Below are positions 36,518-44,905 of a DNA stretch of 64,000 bases, one piece after another. Within the stretch, counting starts at the first letter, position 1, and the number at the start of each line of letters is the position of its first letter. The notes under the pieces are model-generated. The model did not search any database, was not told where the DNA came from, and saw nothing but the letters and a program-made list of their open reading frames with translations. This DNA is from Bacillota bacterium (GTDB taxonomy: Bacteria > Bacillota > Clostridia > Lachnospirales > Lachnospiraceae): positions 235,729-299,728 of the forward strand of contig JAEVYT010000039.1 of the NCBI GenBank assembly GCA_023392615.1. The letters run 5' to 3'. The translations under genes were made by a program, and so were the position numbers.

Positions 36518-38549
36518 TCTTCTTCATCCCTTTACTTTGCAAATTATCTTTATTTTCTAAAACAACATCATATACTTTTAAGCTGTATTCCTTCATATTC
36601 TCAATTTTTATCATGCTCATAGCTTGCTTTTCAGATAGATTGAATACTCTTTTCAGCTCTGCCAGAATCTGAACTCTTACATAATTCATATCGGTCTTAA
36701 TACCTAACATATCAGCAAGTTTAATATATTTATCATATCTTTTCAATCCTTTTAACAAAGAATCTAATGCTTGCGGATATTCCTTAATCATATAATAATT
36801 ATTATAAGAGTTTAGTTCCTTATTTACAAACATAACCGTTTTTATTTTTTCGTAGAGCTGGATATCCTCATCTTTAATATCTACGCCATACACTTCATAA
36901 TATGCTTGAGTATATTTCTGCTTTTCAAAATAATTTGATGCATGCTTTATAGAAATTGTATAATTCACTGTATTAGAACCGACATATAATAGCAAAGCCA
37001 ACAATCCGAAGAATATAAAAACTATTGCGGCACCCATGCGATTAATCCTTCCGACATCTTCATCGATTTCATCAATTACTTGCATTAATTCCTTCGGTTT
37101 TTTCTCTTTGGGCTTCTTTTCCTTTTTCTTCTTCTCTTTTTTCTCGGTTCCTTCTTCACCCTCTTCGGAATCGTCACTTTCGGCCTTTTTCTTACCTTTT
37201 GATTTTTTCTTAGCCTTGGGCTCCTTTTCCTCCTTGGGTTTATCTTCGAATCGTTCTAACCCTGGAGTTTCTGTAAATATATCGTCTTCGTTCTCATTTG
37301 TCTTAGCATTTTCATCCTTAACATTACCAAATAATCGCTGGATCCAACTTTTCTTTGGCTTTTCATCTAAAGCGTCTGCTTCCGCTTCTTCTTGTTTCTC
37401 ACTTTTGCGTTTTTTCTTTTCTTTCTTTTTCTTGCCTTTTTTATCTTTCTCTTCTTCTAAATTCCCTAATATATCATCTTCGTTCAGATTTGGATCATTT
37501 AAACCTGACACCGCCTTTAACGCATCAGAAAATACCTCTCCCACATCCGAAGGTCCATCCTCTTTAGACTTAACCAAATCGCTATTCATTAATTCTTCAA
37601 TTGCTTTTACATCCTCTGCAACCGGATCGTCTGAAGAAATCTGATTTAACAAAGATAATAAGTCATCCGATTCATTTTCTTGATCCAAATCCTTCTCCGA
37701 CTCATTATTCTCTAATTCATTCAGCATTCCCGACATATCTATATTATCAGGAATATCGTTACTATTATCCTCTATTGATTGATCACCAGAGAAGGTATCT
37801 AACCCATTCAATAAATCATTGAACTCTACATCATAATTATCTTCTTGATTAAAACTTTCTATTTCTTCCTCATTTATATTACCAGCATTAAGGAATTCAT
37901 TATTATCAAAAGAAAGGTCTTCCCCTTGTACTTTGTTCTCGAGAGCTCCCTCCTCAAAATCTTCTTCCTTATCTGTATCAACGGTGGAAGCTACTGCTAT
38001 TTCAGAAAACACATCATCTTTTGAAAAACTGTCATTATTAACAGTTACATCGTCTTCGGAAGAAACATACTCTTGTGTCGTAACCTCTTCTGTGTTTATC
38101 TCTGTATTGTTATATAAAGTTTCTTCTGACGAATCACCAGCTTCACTTTCATCCTCTGAAGGTAAACCGATAAAAGCTCCATCCTTACGTAACTGATCAT
38201 GACTAGGAATTGAATAACCGAATAAATCTTTATCACTTATGATATCATTCATATCAAAATCAGATAAATCTTCATCAAAAGAAATCTGATCAAAATCATC
38301 CAGATCAAACCCATCATTTCTCTTATCCCCAGCATATTCGGAAGTAGTATAATCTGAACCCGCATCTTGTGCTGAAGTATCTTGCGATTTACTATAAATC
38401 GCCTCCGTATTAGGCTCGGTGTTTTTAACGGAATTTAATAAGCTGTCCAAATAACTTTCGTTGGATCTAGCATCCTCTTTCTGTTGACAGCTATCACAAT
38501 ATTTTTTTCCATCTTGTATTTCTGTTTCACACATTTTACATTTTGCCAT
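36501..38549 (-). CDS. Zinc-ribbon, acidic and Lys-rich protein with one transmembrane helix
   Basis: A 682-residue protein of unusual build. The N terminus is a zinc ribbon (MAKCKMCETEIQDGKKYCDS, then CQQ). Residues 40-360 are acidic, Asp/Glu/Ser/Asn-rich and likely disordered. About 360-480 are Lys/Glu-rich (KKGKKKKEKKKRKSEKQEEAE, EEKEPKAKKKSKGKKK). One membrane helix follows near 515 (AAIVFIFFGLLALLLYVGS), then a globular, Tyr-rich tail of about 150 residues. The pattern suggests a membrane-anchored protein with a zinc-ribbon and a long disordered cytoplasmic arm. I do not recognise a family. It is next to cheW and hisH. AAGTGGACGGTG precedes the ATG. Confidence 0.65.
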   Translation of the reverse strand: MAKCKMCETEIQDGKKYCDSCQQKEDARSNESYLDSLLNSVKNTEPNTEAIYSKSQDTSAQDAGSDYTTSEYAGDKRNDGFDLDDFDQISFDEDLSDFDMNDIISDKDLFGYSIPSHDQLRKDGAFIGLPSEDESEAGDSSEETLYNNTEINTEEVTTQEYVSSEDDVTVNNDSFSKDDVFSEIAVASTVDTDKEEDFEEGALENKVQGEDLSFDNNEFLNAGNINEEEIESFNQEDNYDVEFNDLLNGLDTFSGDQSIEDNSNDIPDNIDMSGMLNELENNESEKDLDQENESDDLLSLLNQISSDDPVAEDVKAIEELMNSDLVKSKEDGPSDVGEVFSDALKAVSGLNDPNLNEDDILGNLEEEKDKKGKKKKEKKKRKSEKQEEAEADALDEKPKKSWIQRLFGNVKDENAKTNENEDDIFTETPGLERFEDKPKEEKEPKAKKKSKGKKKAESDDSEEGEEGTEKKEKKKKEKKPKEKKPKELMQVIDEIDEDVGRINRMGAAIVFIFFGLLALLLYVGSNTVNYTISIKHASNYFEKQKYTQAYYEVYGVDIKDEDIQLYEKIKTVMFVNKELNSYNNYYMIKEYPQALDSLLKGLKRYDKYIKLADMLGIKTDMNYVRVQILAELKRVFNLSEKQAMSMIKIENMKEYSLKVYDVVLENKDNLQSKGMKKNDSNN

Positions 38550-38586
38550 TCAAGCACCGTCCACTTAATTAATAATATAATTAGTA

Positions 38587-39048
38587 TTAATCCGGATTAA
38601 TAGATTGAAATAGTTTAACAAAATCTACCAGTTCAACCTTATTATCATCCTTTAATATATAGCCTGATACAAATTCAGAATGTTCTTCTTCGGAAGTGTA
38701 TGTAATAATATTCGCTTCCGATTGTCTGTGGATTCCATTCACTCCATCCACATGAATTGCAATATTTTTATCTCCAAAACCGGTATTTATAATCATTTGG
38801 CTTTTTAATTCTGCATCACTAACCAAATCAAAACACTTATTGAAATCTACAACTGTAATAATAAAATCCCTTGGCATAATGATTCCTTCAACAAAAGGAT
38901 GTGCATGTGGTACCGGGGTGGGTTTTGATGTGTAAGATAGGATTTCTCTAATCTCATCAACACCGATTCCATACTTTTGGTCACCTGCTCTAAACTCAAG
39001 AATCTCTATTTCCTTTAACGCACTTTCATTCATTATATCCATTTCCAT
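38587..39048 (-). CDS. CheW-like chemotaxis coupling protein
   Basis: A 153-residue protein made of a single CheW domain: LEFRAGDQKYGIGVDEIREI (about residues 17-37), HPFVEGIIMPRDFIITVVD and VDGVNGIHRQS. It would link a chemoreceptor to CheA or act as a CheV-like adaptor lacking the receiver. AGGGGAACTT precedes the ATG. No other chemotaxis gene is in the window. It is transcribed towards the zinc-ribbon gene 37 bases away, so the two may be cotranscribed. Confidence 0.88.
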   Translation of the reverse strand: MEMDIMNESALKEIEILEFRAGDQKYGIGVDEIREILSYTSKPTPVPHAHPFVEGIIMPRDFIITVVDFNKCFDLVSDAELKSQMIINTGFGDKNIAIHVDGVNGIHRQSEANIITYTSEEEHSEFVSGYILKDDNKVELVDFVKLFQSINPD

Positions 39049-39336
39049 AAGTTCCCCTCCAAATTAAGGATATTTGCTCATTTCGTCACGATTTGATTAT
39101 AATTTACATAAATCCGTATAATTCATTATAGTGTCAATCTCCGTATTTGTAAAGTGTTAGGTAATAGGAAAAAGGAAATGTATGTATATCACATATTATA
39201 GTTTTACATTATAGATATCGGCACCATATTCATAAACCTTTATACAAATTTTCTTATTCAAGGGGAGACATAATAACTATTTTTCCGTATAACCAACTCT
39301 TTTCGTTCCTGTTATACGCTTAAATATCACCAACTT

Positions 39337-39486
39337 AAAAGGGATGCTATAAAATAATTAATTCGTGGGAATAATGTTATATTGCCATCATATTAGTTTG
39401 GAAACAAAACATGAAATTGTTCGTCCAACCTATGTGTGAAGCAATTAACATAGTTTCTTCATAGAATTATTATTTTGCAGCATCCC
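39337..39486. repeat. Inverted-repeat element, copy B
   Basis: About 150 bp with arms GGGATGCTATAAAATAATTA and GAATTATTATTTTGCAGCATCCC. The first 50 bases and last 45 bases align with copy A at 17019-17151; the middle does not. It lies 19 bases past the ATPase stop at 39506. The remainder of the 457-base gap to the CheW gene holds nothing I recognise. Confidence 0.75.
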
Positions 39487-39505
39487 ATATTGATTCTTAA
39501 GTCAT

Positions 39506-40243
39506 TTATTCAGATAATATTCTTTTTAAGAATTCCTTTGTTCTATCTTGTGTTGGATTGTTAAATATCTGTACCGGTGTTCCTTCTTCTGCGATAACAC
39601 CTTTATCCATAAATACAACACGATTTGAGACATCTCTTGCAAATCCCATCTCATGAGTTACAACTAGCATAGTTAAACCGGTTTTAGCCAATTCCTTCAT
39701 TACATTTAATACTTCCCCAACCATCTCAGGATCAAGAGCAGAGGTAGGCTCATCAAATAATAATACGTCAGGCTCCATAGATAATGCTCTAGCAATTGCA
39801 ACTCTCTGCTTTTGTCCACCGGATAGTTGCTTCGGCTTGGCATTAATAAACTTATCCATACCAACGACGGTAAGGTACTTCATGGCAACCTTTTCCGCTT
39901 CCGCTTTGGATCGTTTTAATACCTTGATTTGTCCTACCATACAATTGCTAAGTACATCATGATTATTAAAGAGGTTAAATTGTTGAAACACCATACCAAG
40001 TTTTGTTCTATACTCATAAATATCATGTCTGTCATCCAGAATATTTTCACCGTTATATACAATCTCTCCGCCACTCGGCTTCTCGAGAAGATTGATACAG
40101 CGCAGAAGTGTTGATTTACCGGAGCCGGAAGCACCAATAATACAAACAACCTCACCCTTATTTACTGAAAAATCAATATCCTTAAGAATTTCATTTTGAC
40201 CAAAGGATTTGTTTAAATGTTTGATATCAATTACTTTTTCCAT
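39506..40243 (-). CDS. Polar amino-acid ABC transporter, ATP-binding protein (GlnQ-like)
   Basis: A 245-residue ATPase subunit. Walker A is IGASGSGKSTLLR (about residue 33), the Q-loop is MVFQQFNLFNNHDVLSN, the signature is LSGGQKQRVAIARAL (about 140), and Walker B is VLLFDEPTSALDPEMVG. It belongs with the permease 15 bases upstream and the binding protein before that, forming a complete importer. Glutamine, arginine or other polar amino acid is likely; the exact substrate cannot be read. Confidence 0.95.
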   Translation of the reverse strand: MEKVIDIKHLNKSFGQNEILKDIDFSVNKGEVVCIIGASGSGKSTLLRCINLLEKPSGGEIVYNGENILDDRHDIYEYRTKLGMVFQQFNLFNNHDVLSNCMVGQIKVLKRSKAEAEKVAMKYLTVVGMDKFINAKPKQLSGGQKQRVAIARALSMEPDVLLFDEPTSALDPEMVGEVLNVMKELAKTGLTMLVVTHEMGFARDVSNRVVFMDKGVIAEEGTPVQIFNNPTQDRTKEFLKRILSE

Positions 40244-40258
40244 ATTGCCCTCCCTCTA

Positions 40259-40990
40259 TTATACCTGCATCTGGTTGCCCGGAATTACTTTATAGCTGTC
40301 TGGTCCATCTAATTTACGTTCAATCAGACGTAGAATACGGGTAACGGTAAGAGTCATGATTAAATAAATAATACAAGCTATGCTGAACGGTATAAAGAAG
40401 TCATAGGTATTACTTACGACGGAGCTTGTCTGGAAAAACAACTCGGATACTGCGATAACATTTAATACGGAAGTATCCTTAATATTAATAACGAACTCAT
40501 TGCCAAGAGCCGGCAAGATATTACGTAAAACCTGAGGTAACACTACATTCATCATCGTCTTAGCATGATTCATACCAATCGCATGAGCTGCTTCAAACTG
40601 TCCCTTATCAATTGAAATAATTCCGCCACGTACAATCTCTGAGGTATATGCACCAGTGTTAACAGATACGATAAATAATGCAGCAACCGTTGTGTTCATA
40701 TCGATGCCAAACATCATGGCGGAACCGTAGAAGATTACCATCGCCTGAACAATCATAGGTGTACCTCGGAACAGCTCTACATATATCGTAATAATTGCAA
40801 ACACGAACTTTAAGACATATCTTTTTACACCTTTCTCCGGAACCGGTATTGTTCTTATTGTACCAACACCTAAGCCGATCACTGATCCGATTATCGTACC
40901 GATAATCGATATGAACAAGGTTAACCCAGCACCTCGAAAAAACAACGGATAATAATTCACAAATGTTTCATACATTTTTTGTAATACCAT
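40259..40990 (-). CDS. Polar amino-acid ABC transporter, permease (HisM family)
   Basis: A 243-residue inner-membrane permease with about five helices. It has the family signature GLTLFISIIGTIIGSVIGLG near residue 30 and the coupling loop EAAHAIGMNHAKTMMNVVLPQVLRNILPAL (about 150-180). The ATG at 40990 follows GAAAGGTTTGG; a TTG frame start at 40999 overlaps that site. Confidence 0.93.
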   Translation of the reverse strand: MVLQKMYETFVNYYPLFFRGAGLTLFISIIGTIIGSVIGLGVGTIRTIPVPEKGVKRYVLKFVFAIITIYVELFRGTPMIVQAMVIFYGSAMMFGIDMNTTVAALFIVSVNTGAYTSEIVRGGIISIDKGQFEAAHAIGMNHAKTMMNVVLPQVLRNILPALGNEFVINIKDTSVLNVIAVSELFFQTSSVVSNTYDFFIPFSIACIIYLIMTLTVTRILRLIERKLDGPDSYKVIPGNQMQV

Positions 40991-41032
40991 AACTACCAAA
41001 CCTTTCTTTCTATGGGTATCGAATAATTAACA

Positions 41033-41076
41033 GAAAAAAGGCTGACCCAAAGATGTAATATAATTTGGGACAGCCT
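41033..41076 (-). terminator. Internal terminator between binding-protein and permease genes
   Basis: AGGCTGTCCCAAA pairs with TTTGGGTCAGCCT (one mismatch) around a 12-base loop, followed by six T residues on the minus strand. Its place in the operon suggests that part of the transcript ends after the binding protein, giving more of that protein than of permease. Confidence 0.8.
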
Positions 41077-41090
41077 CTGAATTTACATCA

Positions 41091-41906
41091 TTATTTTCCT
41101 GATGGTTGATTTTTAATTGCTGTATCCATGATTTCTTTACGTTCTTGTTCTGATACACCTGCTAGCACTTCATTAATCGTTGCAGTCAACTTACTTTTTT
41201 TCTTAAGACCTACTGCTATTGCAACATCTCCTGGTGAAGCTTTGAAGCCCTTGTCTCCAAATTGAACCATTGCAAGCTTCGGATTTGCTGTGGATGCACT
41301 TACACCTTCCGGATACTCAGATACATACCCATCGATTTTGCCGGCTTCCAAAGATACTCTCATTGCTGAGAAATCTTTCATCGCTGTTTGCTTTTTAACT
41401 CCGTTAATCTGATCAATTACAGTATAATGGAAGGTTCCTAACTGACCGGTAATCTTTGCACCACTAAAATCCTGAATAGAGGTTGCTTTTTCATAAGTGC
41501 CACCCTTTTGTACTACCATAACAAGATTGGAAGTATAGTACTTATCTGAGAAATCAATTGATTTCATTCTCTTAGCTGTCGGGGACATACCTGCAATAAT
41601 TGCATCTATTTTTCCGGATTGAACCGCTGGTAATAATCCATCCCACTGAGTTTTTACAATCACAAGCTTCTTACCTAACTTGTCCGCGATTTTCTTCGCT
41701 ATCTCTACATCATATCCGCCTGCATATTCTTTTGTTCCCTGAATTGGAACACCACCGTTTGAATTATCAATCTGAGTCCAGTTAAACGGTGCGTATGCTG
41801 CTTCCATCCCTACTTTAAACGTATTGTCATCCTTTTTTGCACAACCTGCTGCAATCATTGTTGTAAACATAGCAAGCACAATTAATAATGATAATTTTCT
41901 TTTCAT
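41091..41906 (-). CDS. Amino-acid ABC transporter, substrate-binding lipoprotein
   Basis: A 271-residue binding protein of SBP family 3. The signal peptide ends in the lipobox IAAGCAKK (Cys at about residue 20). The mature protein has VGMEAAYAPFNW, GYDVEIAKKIADKLGKKL and the domain-crossing AGKIDGYVSEYPEG. The ATG at 41906 follows GGAGGAGAAGATGAT. The leader upstream contains a terminator (see 42039-42141). Confidence 0.93.
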   Translation of the reverse strand: MKRKLSLLIVLAMFTTMIAAGCAKKDDNTFKVGMEAAYAPFNWTQIDNSNGGVPIQGTKEYAGGYDVEIAKKIADKLGKKLVIVKTQWDGLLPAVQSGKIDAIIAGMSPTAKRMKSIDFSDKYYTSNLVMVVQKGGTYEKATSIQDFSGAKITGQLGTFHYTVIDQINGVKKQTAMKDFSAMRVSLEAGKIDGYVSEYPEGVSASTANPKLAMVQFGDKGFKASPGDVAIAVGLKKKSKLTATINEVLAGVSEQERKEIMDTAIKNQPSGK

Positions 41907-42038
41907 ATCATCTTCTCCTCCAAATATAAGAATAAATCTCTGTAAATCATAAATCATTCCTGACCAGCATAAGTTATACTCGCACTGCAGAAAAAACCAC
42001 TGGGGAATTCTCTGTTTGTGGTGGATGCGTTCTCAATG

Positions 42039-42141
42039 AAAAAACCTGAGTTTCCTCAGGTTAAACTTTGATGTCTAACTTACTATGCTATGCTAGTCTT
42101 TCTCATGTCACTAGTTTACAATATACTCTGTTATCTGTCAA
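42039..42141 (-). promoter_or_regulatory. Promoter and attenuator-like leader of the amino-acid ABC operon
   Basis: On the minus strand TTGACA (42141-42136) and TAAACT (42118-42113) are 17 bases apart. About 50 bases after the expected start, AACCTGAG pairs with CTCAGGTT (42043-42062) and is followed by six T, an intrinsic terminator about 130 bases before the start codon at 41906. A second, weak hairpin-plus-T6 lies at about 41991-42024. A seven-codon frame MRKTSIA lies in the leader. Together these suggest a regulated read-through leader. No known riboswitch or T-box is visible. The rest of 42142-42304 shows nothing. Confidence 0.5.
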
Positions 42142-42304
42142 TTGTAAAAAACAATATAGAGTTAAATAAAAATCTCCTATTTATATCCTATTTTCGCCGT
42201 TTCAGACCATTCTCAAAAACAGCCATAATGGTATTATTCTATACTTAATCTTCTATATATCTCAATTATCACTTATCGAATTAATATAAAGCTCTCATCA
42301 CCTA

Positions 42305-42354
42305 CAAACAAAAGAGCTTTTGCCTAATAGATTATTCTCTATAAGCAAAAGCTC
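42305..42354 (-). terminator. Terminator of the EF-G paralogue gene
   Basis: GAGCTTTTGC (42314-42323) pairs exactly with GCAAAAGCTC (42345-42354), with TTTTGTTTG after it on the minus strand. Confidence 0.8.
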
Positions 42355-42423
42355 ATTTATATCTTAAAGATATTTCACTTGATAATCCGAAGCACTCGGA
42401 TATCAAACAAACTCACTCATATA

Positions 42424-44511
42424 TTAACCTTCGGTTTGCTCTTCTTTCGCATTCTCTTCCATAACTTTTTGTTGAACATCGGATGGAGCCTGCTCATAAC
42501 GTGAAAATTCATATTCAAAATCACCACTACCGCCAGTCATAGAACGTAGATCTGTAGAATAACCGTATAATTCAGACATCGGTATATCTGCTTCAATCTC
42601 CTGTTTGCCTCCTGAGATAGGATTCATACCCAGAACCCTACCACGACGCTTATTCAGATCACCCATGATATCACCGGTAAACTTGTCCGGAACAGTGACC
42701 TTTAAAGAAGCAATTGGCTCGAGGAGTACAGGAGACGCCTCCATAAACCCTTGCTTAAATGCTTGTATCGTCGCCATCTTAAACGCCATCTCTGAAGAAT
42801 CAACCGGATGATAAGAACCATCCACTAAGGTTGCTTTTAGCCCAACAACCGGATAACCGGCCACCGGTCCCTTTAATACAGAATCTGCAATTCCCTTTTC
42901 CACAGCTGGGAAGAAGTTTCTAGGAACGGCACCACCAAAGATTTTCTCTTCAAAGATATATGCTTTCTCGCTGTCACCCGAAGGTTCAAACTCAATATGA
43001 ACATCACCGTATTGACCATGACCTCCGGACTGTTTTTTATACTTGCCCTGTATGCGAACCTTCTTACGAATCGTCTCACGGAACGGTACTCTTGGCTTCA
43101 TCACTTCGATATCTACTTTATACTTCGTTAGGAGTTTGTTGACAACCACATCTAATTGCTGATCTCCAATACCGTATAATAGAGTTTGTCTATTCTCTTT
43201 ATCATTTACTAATTTTAAGGTTAAATCCTCATCCATCAACTTACTAAGTGCCTGTGAGACCTTATCGTCATCGCCCTTGTTTTTCGTCTTAAAACGTTGA
43301 TAGGTATAAGGTGTGGCAACTGATATTCTATCATAACGAATAGGATTACCCTTAGTTGACAGTGTATCTCCAGTTACGGTTTCACTTAACTTTCCGAGTG
43401 CTCCAATATCACCTGCATGAAGCTCTTGAACTTCAATCTGCTCCTTACCACGTAACATATAGAGACGATTGACTTTTTCCTCTGTCTCCTTGTCCGAATT
43501 AAAGATAAGAGAATCAGACTTTATAACACCCGAACATATCTTGAATAATGAGAACTTTCCGATAAATGGATCGGCAATTGTCTTAAATACTCTCGCCGAG
43601 AACGGTTTTGAAGAATCATAATCTCCCGCATACTCATTACCGGTTTTTGTATTGGTTCCAATAATCTTCATCCTAGTTGGATCTGGAAAGTATTTATCAA
43701 TCGCTTGTAATAACATTGTTGTTCCCTGGGCATAAACACCGGAGCCCATCATAACAGGTACAACGGAGCCATCTATTACATTATTTCGAAGTGCAACAGA
43801 GATCTCTTCCTGTGTAAATTCTTCACCTGCAAAATACTTTTCCATCAATTCCTCGCTGGTTTCAGCAACTGCATCCAGTAAAGCTTCTCTGGTTTTCGAA
43901 AGATTTTCCATACTATAATCGGGAATCTCACATTCTTCATAATTACTGGCAACGGTAAACTTTCTTCCTGCCATCTTTACAACATTAACAAAACCTACAA
44001 ATTTTTCATTTTCTCTAATCGGAATATGAAACGGTGCGATCTTCTTACCATAAAGCTCTGTTAACCTCTCCACTACTTCACGGTAACTTGCATTATCATC
44101 GTCCATATCTGTTACAAAAAATATTCTGGGTAAATTATACTTTTCACAAAACTCCCATGCCTTCATTGTTCCGACTTCAACTCCTGCTTTTGCCGAAACC
44201 ACAATAACTGCTGCATCTGCAACTGCCAAAGCTTCCTCGACCTCTCCGACGAAATCAAAATACCCCGGAGTATCAAACAGATTAATCTTGATATCCTCAA
44301 ATAATATTGGCACTACTGTAGTACTGATGGAGAATAATCTCTTTTGTTCTTCTTTGTCGTAATCACTGATTGTATTTCCCTCTTCTACTTTTCCCTGACG
44401 TTTGAGTATTCCTGTTGTATACGCTATGGCTTCGACTAAAGTAGTCTTACCACAGCCACCGTGGCCTAACAAAACAACATTGCGGATCTTTTCTGAAGTG
44501 TAAACATTCAT
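42424..44511 (-). CDS. Elongation factor G-like GTPase (EF-G paralogue)
   Basis: A 695-residue translational GTPase with the five-domain layout of EF-G. The P-loop is GHGGCGKT (16-23), the G3 motif is DTPGYFDF, and the later domains show ISVATPYTYQRFK, GDQQLDVVVNKL and PISGGKQEIEADIPMSELYG. The G4 motif, normally NKxD, reads FVTDMDDDNA, so the Asn-Lys pair that selects guanine is missing. This makes it a paralogue of the FusA2/EF-G II type, not the main EF-G. Function is uncertain. The ATG follows GGAAAGCTT. Monocistronic. Confidence 0.85.
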   Translation of the reverse strand: MNVYTSEKIRNVVLLGHGGCGKTTLVEAIAYTTGILKRQGKVEEGNTISDYDKEEQKRLFSISTTVVPILFEDIKINLFDTPGYFDFVGEVEEALAVADAAVIVVSAKAGVEVGTMKAWEFCEKYNLPRIFFVTDMDDDNASYREVVERLTELYGKKIAPFHIPIRENEKFVGFVNVVKMAGRKFTVASNYEECEIPDYSMENLSKTREALLDAVAETSEELMEKYFAGEEFTQEEISVALRNNVIDGSVVPVMMGSGVYAQGTTMLLQAIDKYFPDPTRMKIIGTNTKTGNEYAGDYDSSKPFSARVFKTIADPFIGKFSLFKICSGVIKSDSLIFNSDKETEEKVNRLYMLRGKEQIEVQELHAGDIGALGKLSETVTGDTLSTKGNPIRYDRISVATPYTYQRFKTKNKGDDDKVSQALSKLMDEDLTLKLVNDKENRQTLLYGIGDQQLDVVVNKLLTKYKVDIEVMKPRVPFRETIRKKVRIQGKYKKQSGGHGQYGDVHIEFEPSGDSEKAYIFEEKIFGGAVPRNFFPAVEKGIADSVLKGPVAGYPVVGLKATLVDGSYHPVDSSEMAFKMATIQAFKQGFMEASPVLLEPIASLKVTVPDKFTGDIMGDLNKRRGRVLGMNPISGGKQEIEADIPMSELYGYSTDLRSMTGGSGDFEYEFSRYEQAPSDVQQKVMEENAKEEQTEG

Positions 44512-44727
44512 AAGCTTTCCTCCAATACGCGAATAGTAAGTAGGTTATCTGGGTTAACAAATTTTCTGAAAATTCGATGAATTTGTTAGTAAATACATAT
44601 AAACACCCATAAATACTTCTTAGTATATTTTACTAGAACTGAATTTGTTTTACAATAGTTTTTTGGAAATATTGACATTTTCCTTTCTTTTACACTTTAA
44701 ACCGTAACACTTTAAAGTAATAGAGTA

Positions 44728-44756
44728 TTGACACTACGAATCATTCAGAGTATAAT
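44728..44756 (+). promoter_or_regulatory. Perfect sigma-A promoter of the aromatic operon
   Basis: TTGACA (44728-44733) and TATAAT (44751-44756) are exactly 17 bases apart. The start codon at 44906 is about 140 bases after the expected transcription start, a long leader without a recognised riboswitch or T-box. ACACTTTAAA occurs twice just upstream (about 44691-44717), a possible activator or repressor site. Confidence 0.85.
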
Positions 44757-44905
44757 TTCAAATCAAGATATCAGTGCTACAAAAGAATGATTAGTAATTG
44801 ATTTCATATATTTATGTAGCATAAACTATAATTCGGAGTACTGTTTACAACGAAGTAAATATCCCGATACATATCAATTTAGTGAAACAAGAAAGGATGA
44901 AATGT

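Noticed and set aside
37036..37644. Long Phe/Ser-rich open frame on the plus strand
   Set aside because: It is the antisense of the Lys/Glu-rich block of the zinc-ribbon protein; such codons read backwards give Phe and Ser without stops.
42039..42141. Known lysine, glycine or glutamine riboswitch in the ABC leader
   Set aside because: The leader before the terminator is only about 50-65 bases and shows none of their conserved cores.
44757..44905. T-box or other known riboswitch in the aromatic leader
   Set aside because: No T-box sequence (GGTGGNACCGCG-like) and no terminator before the start codon were found.
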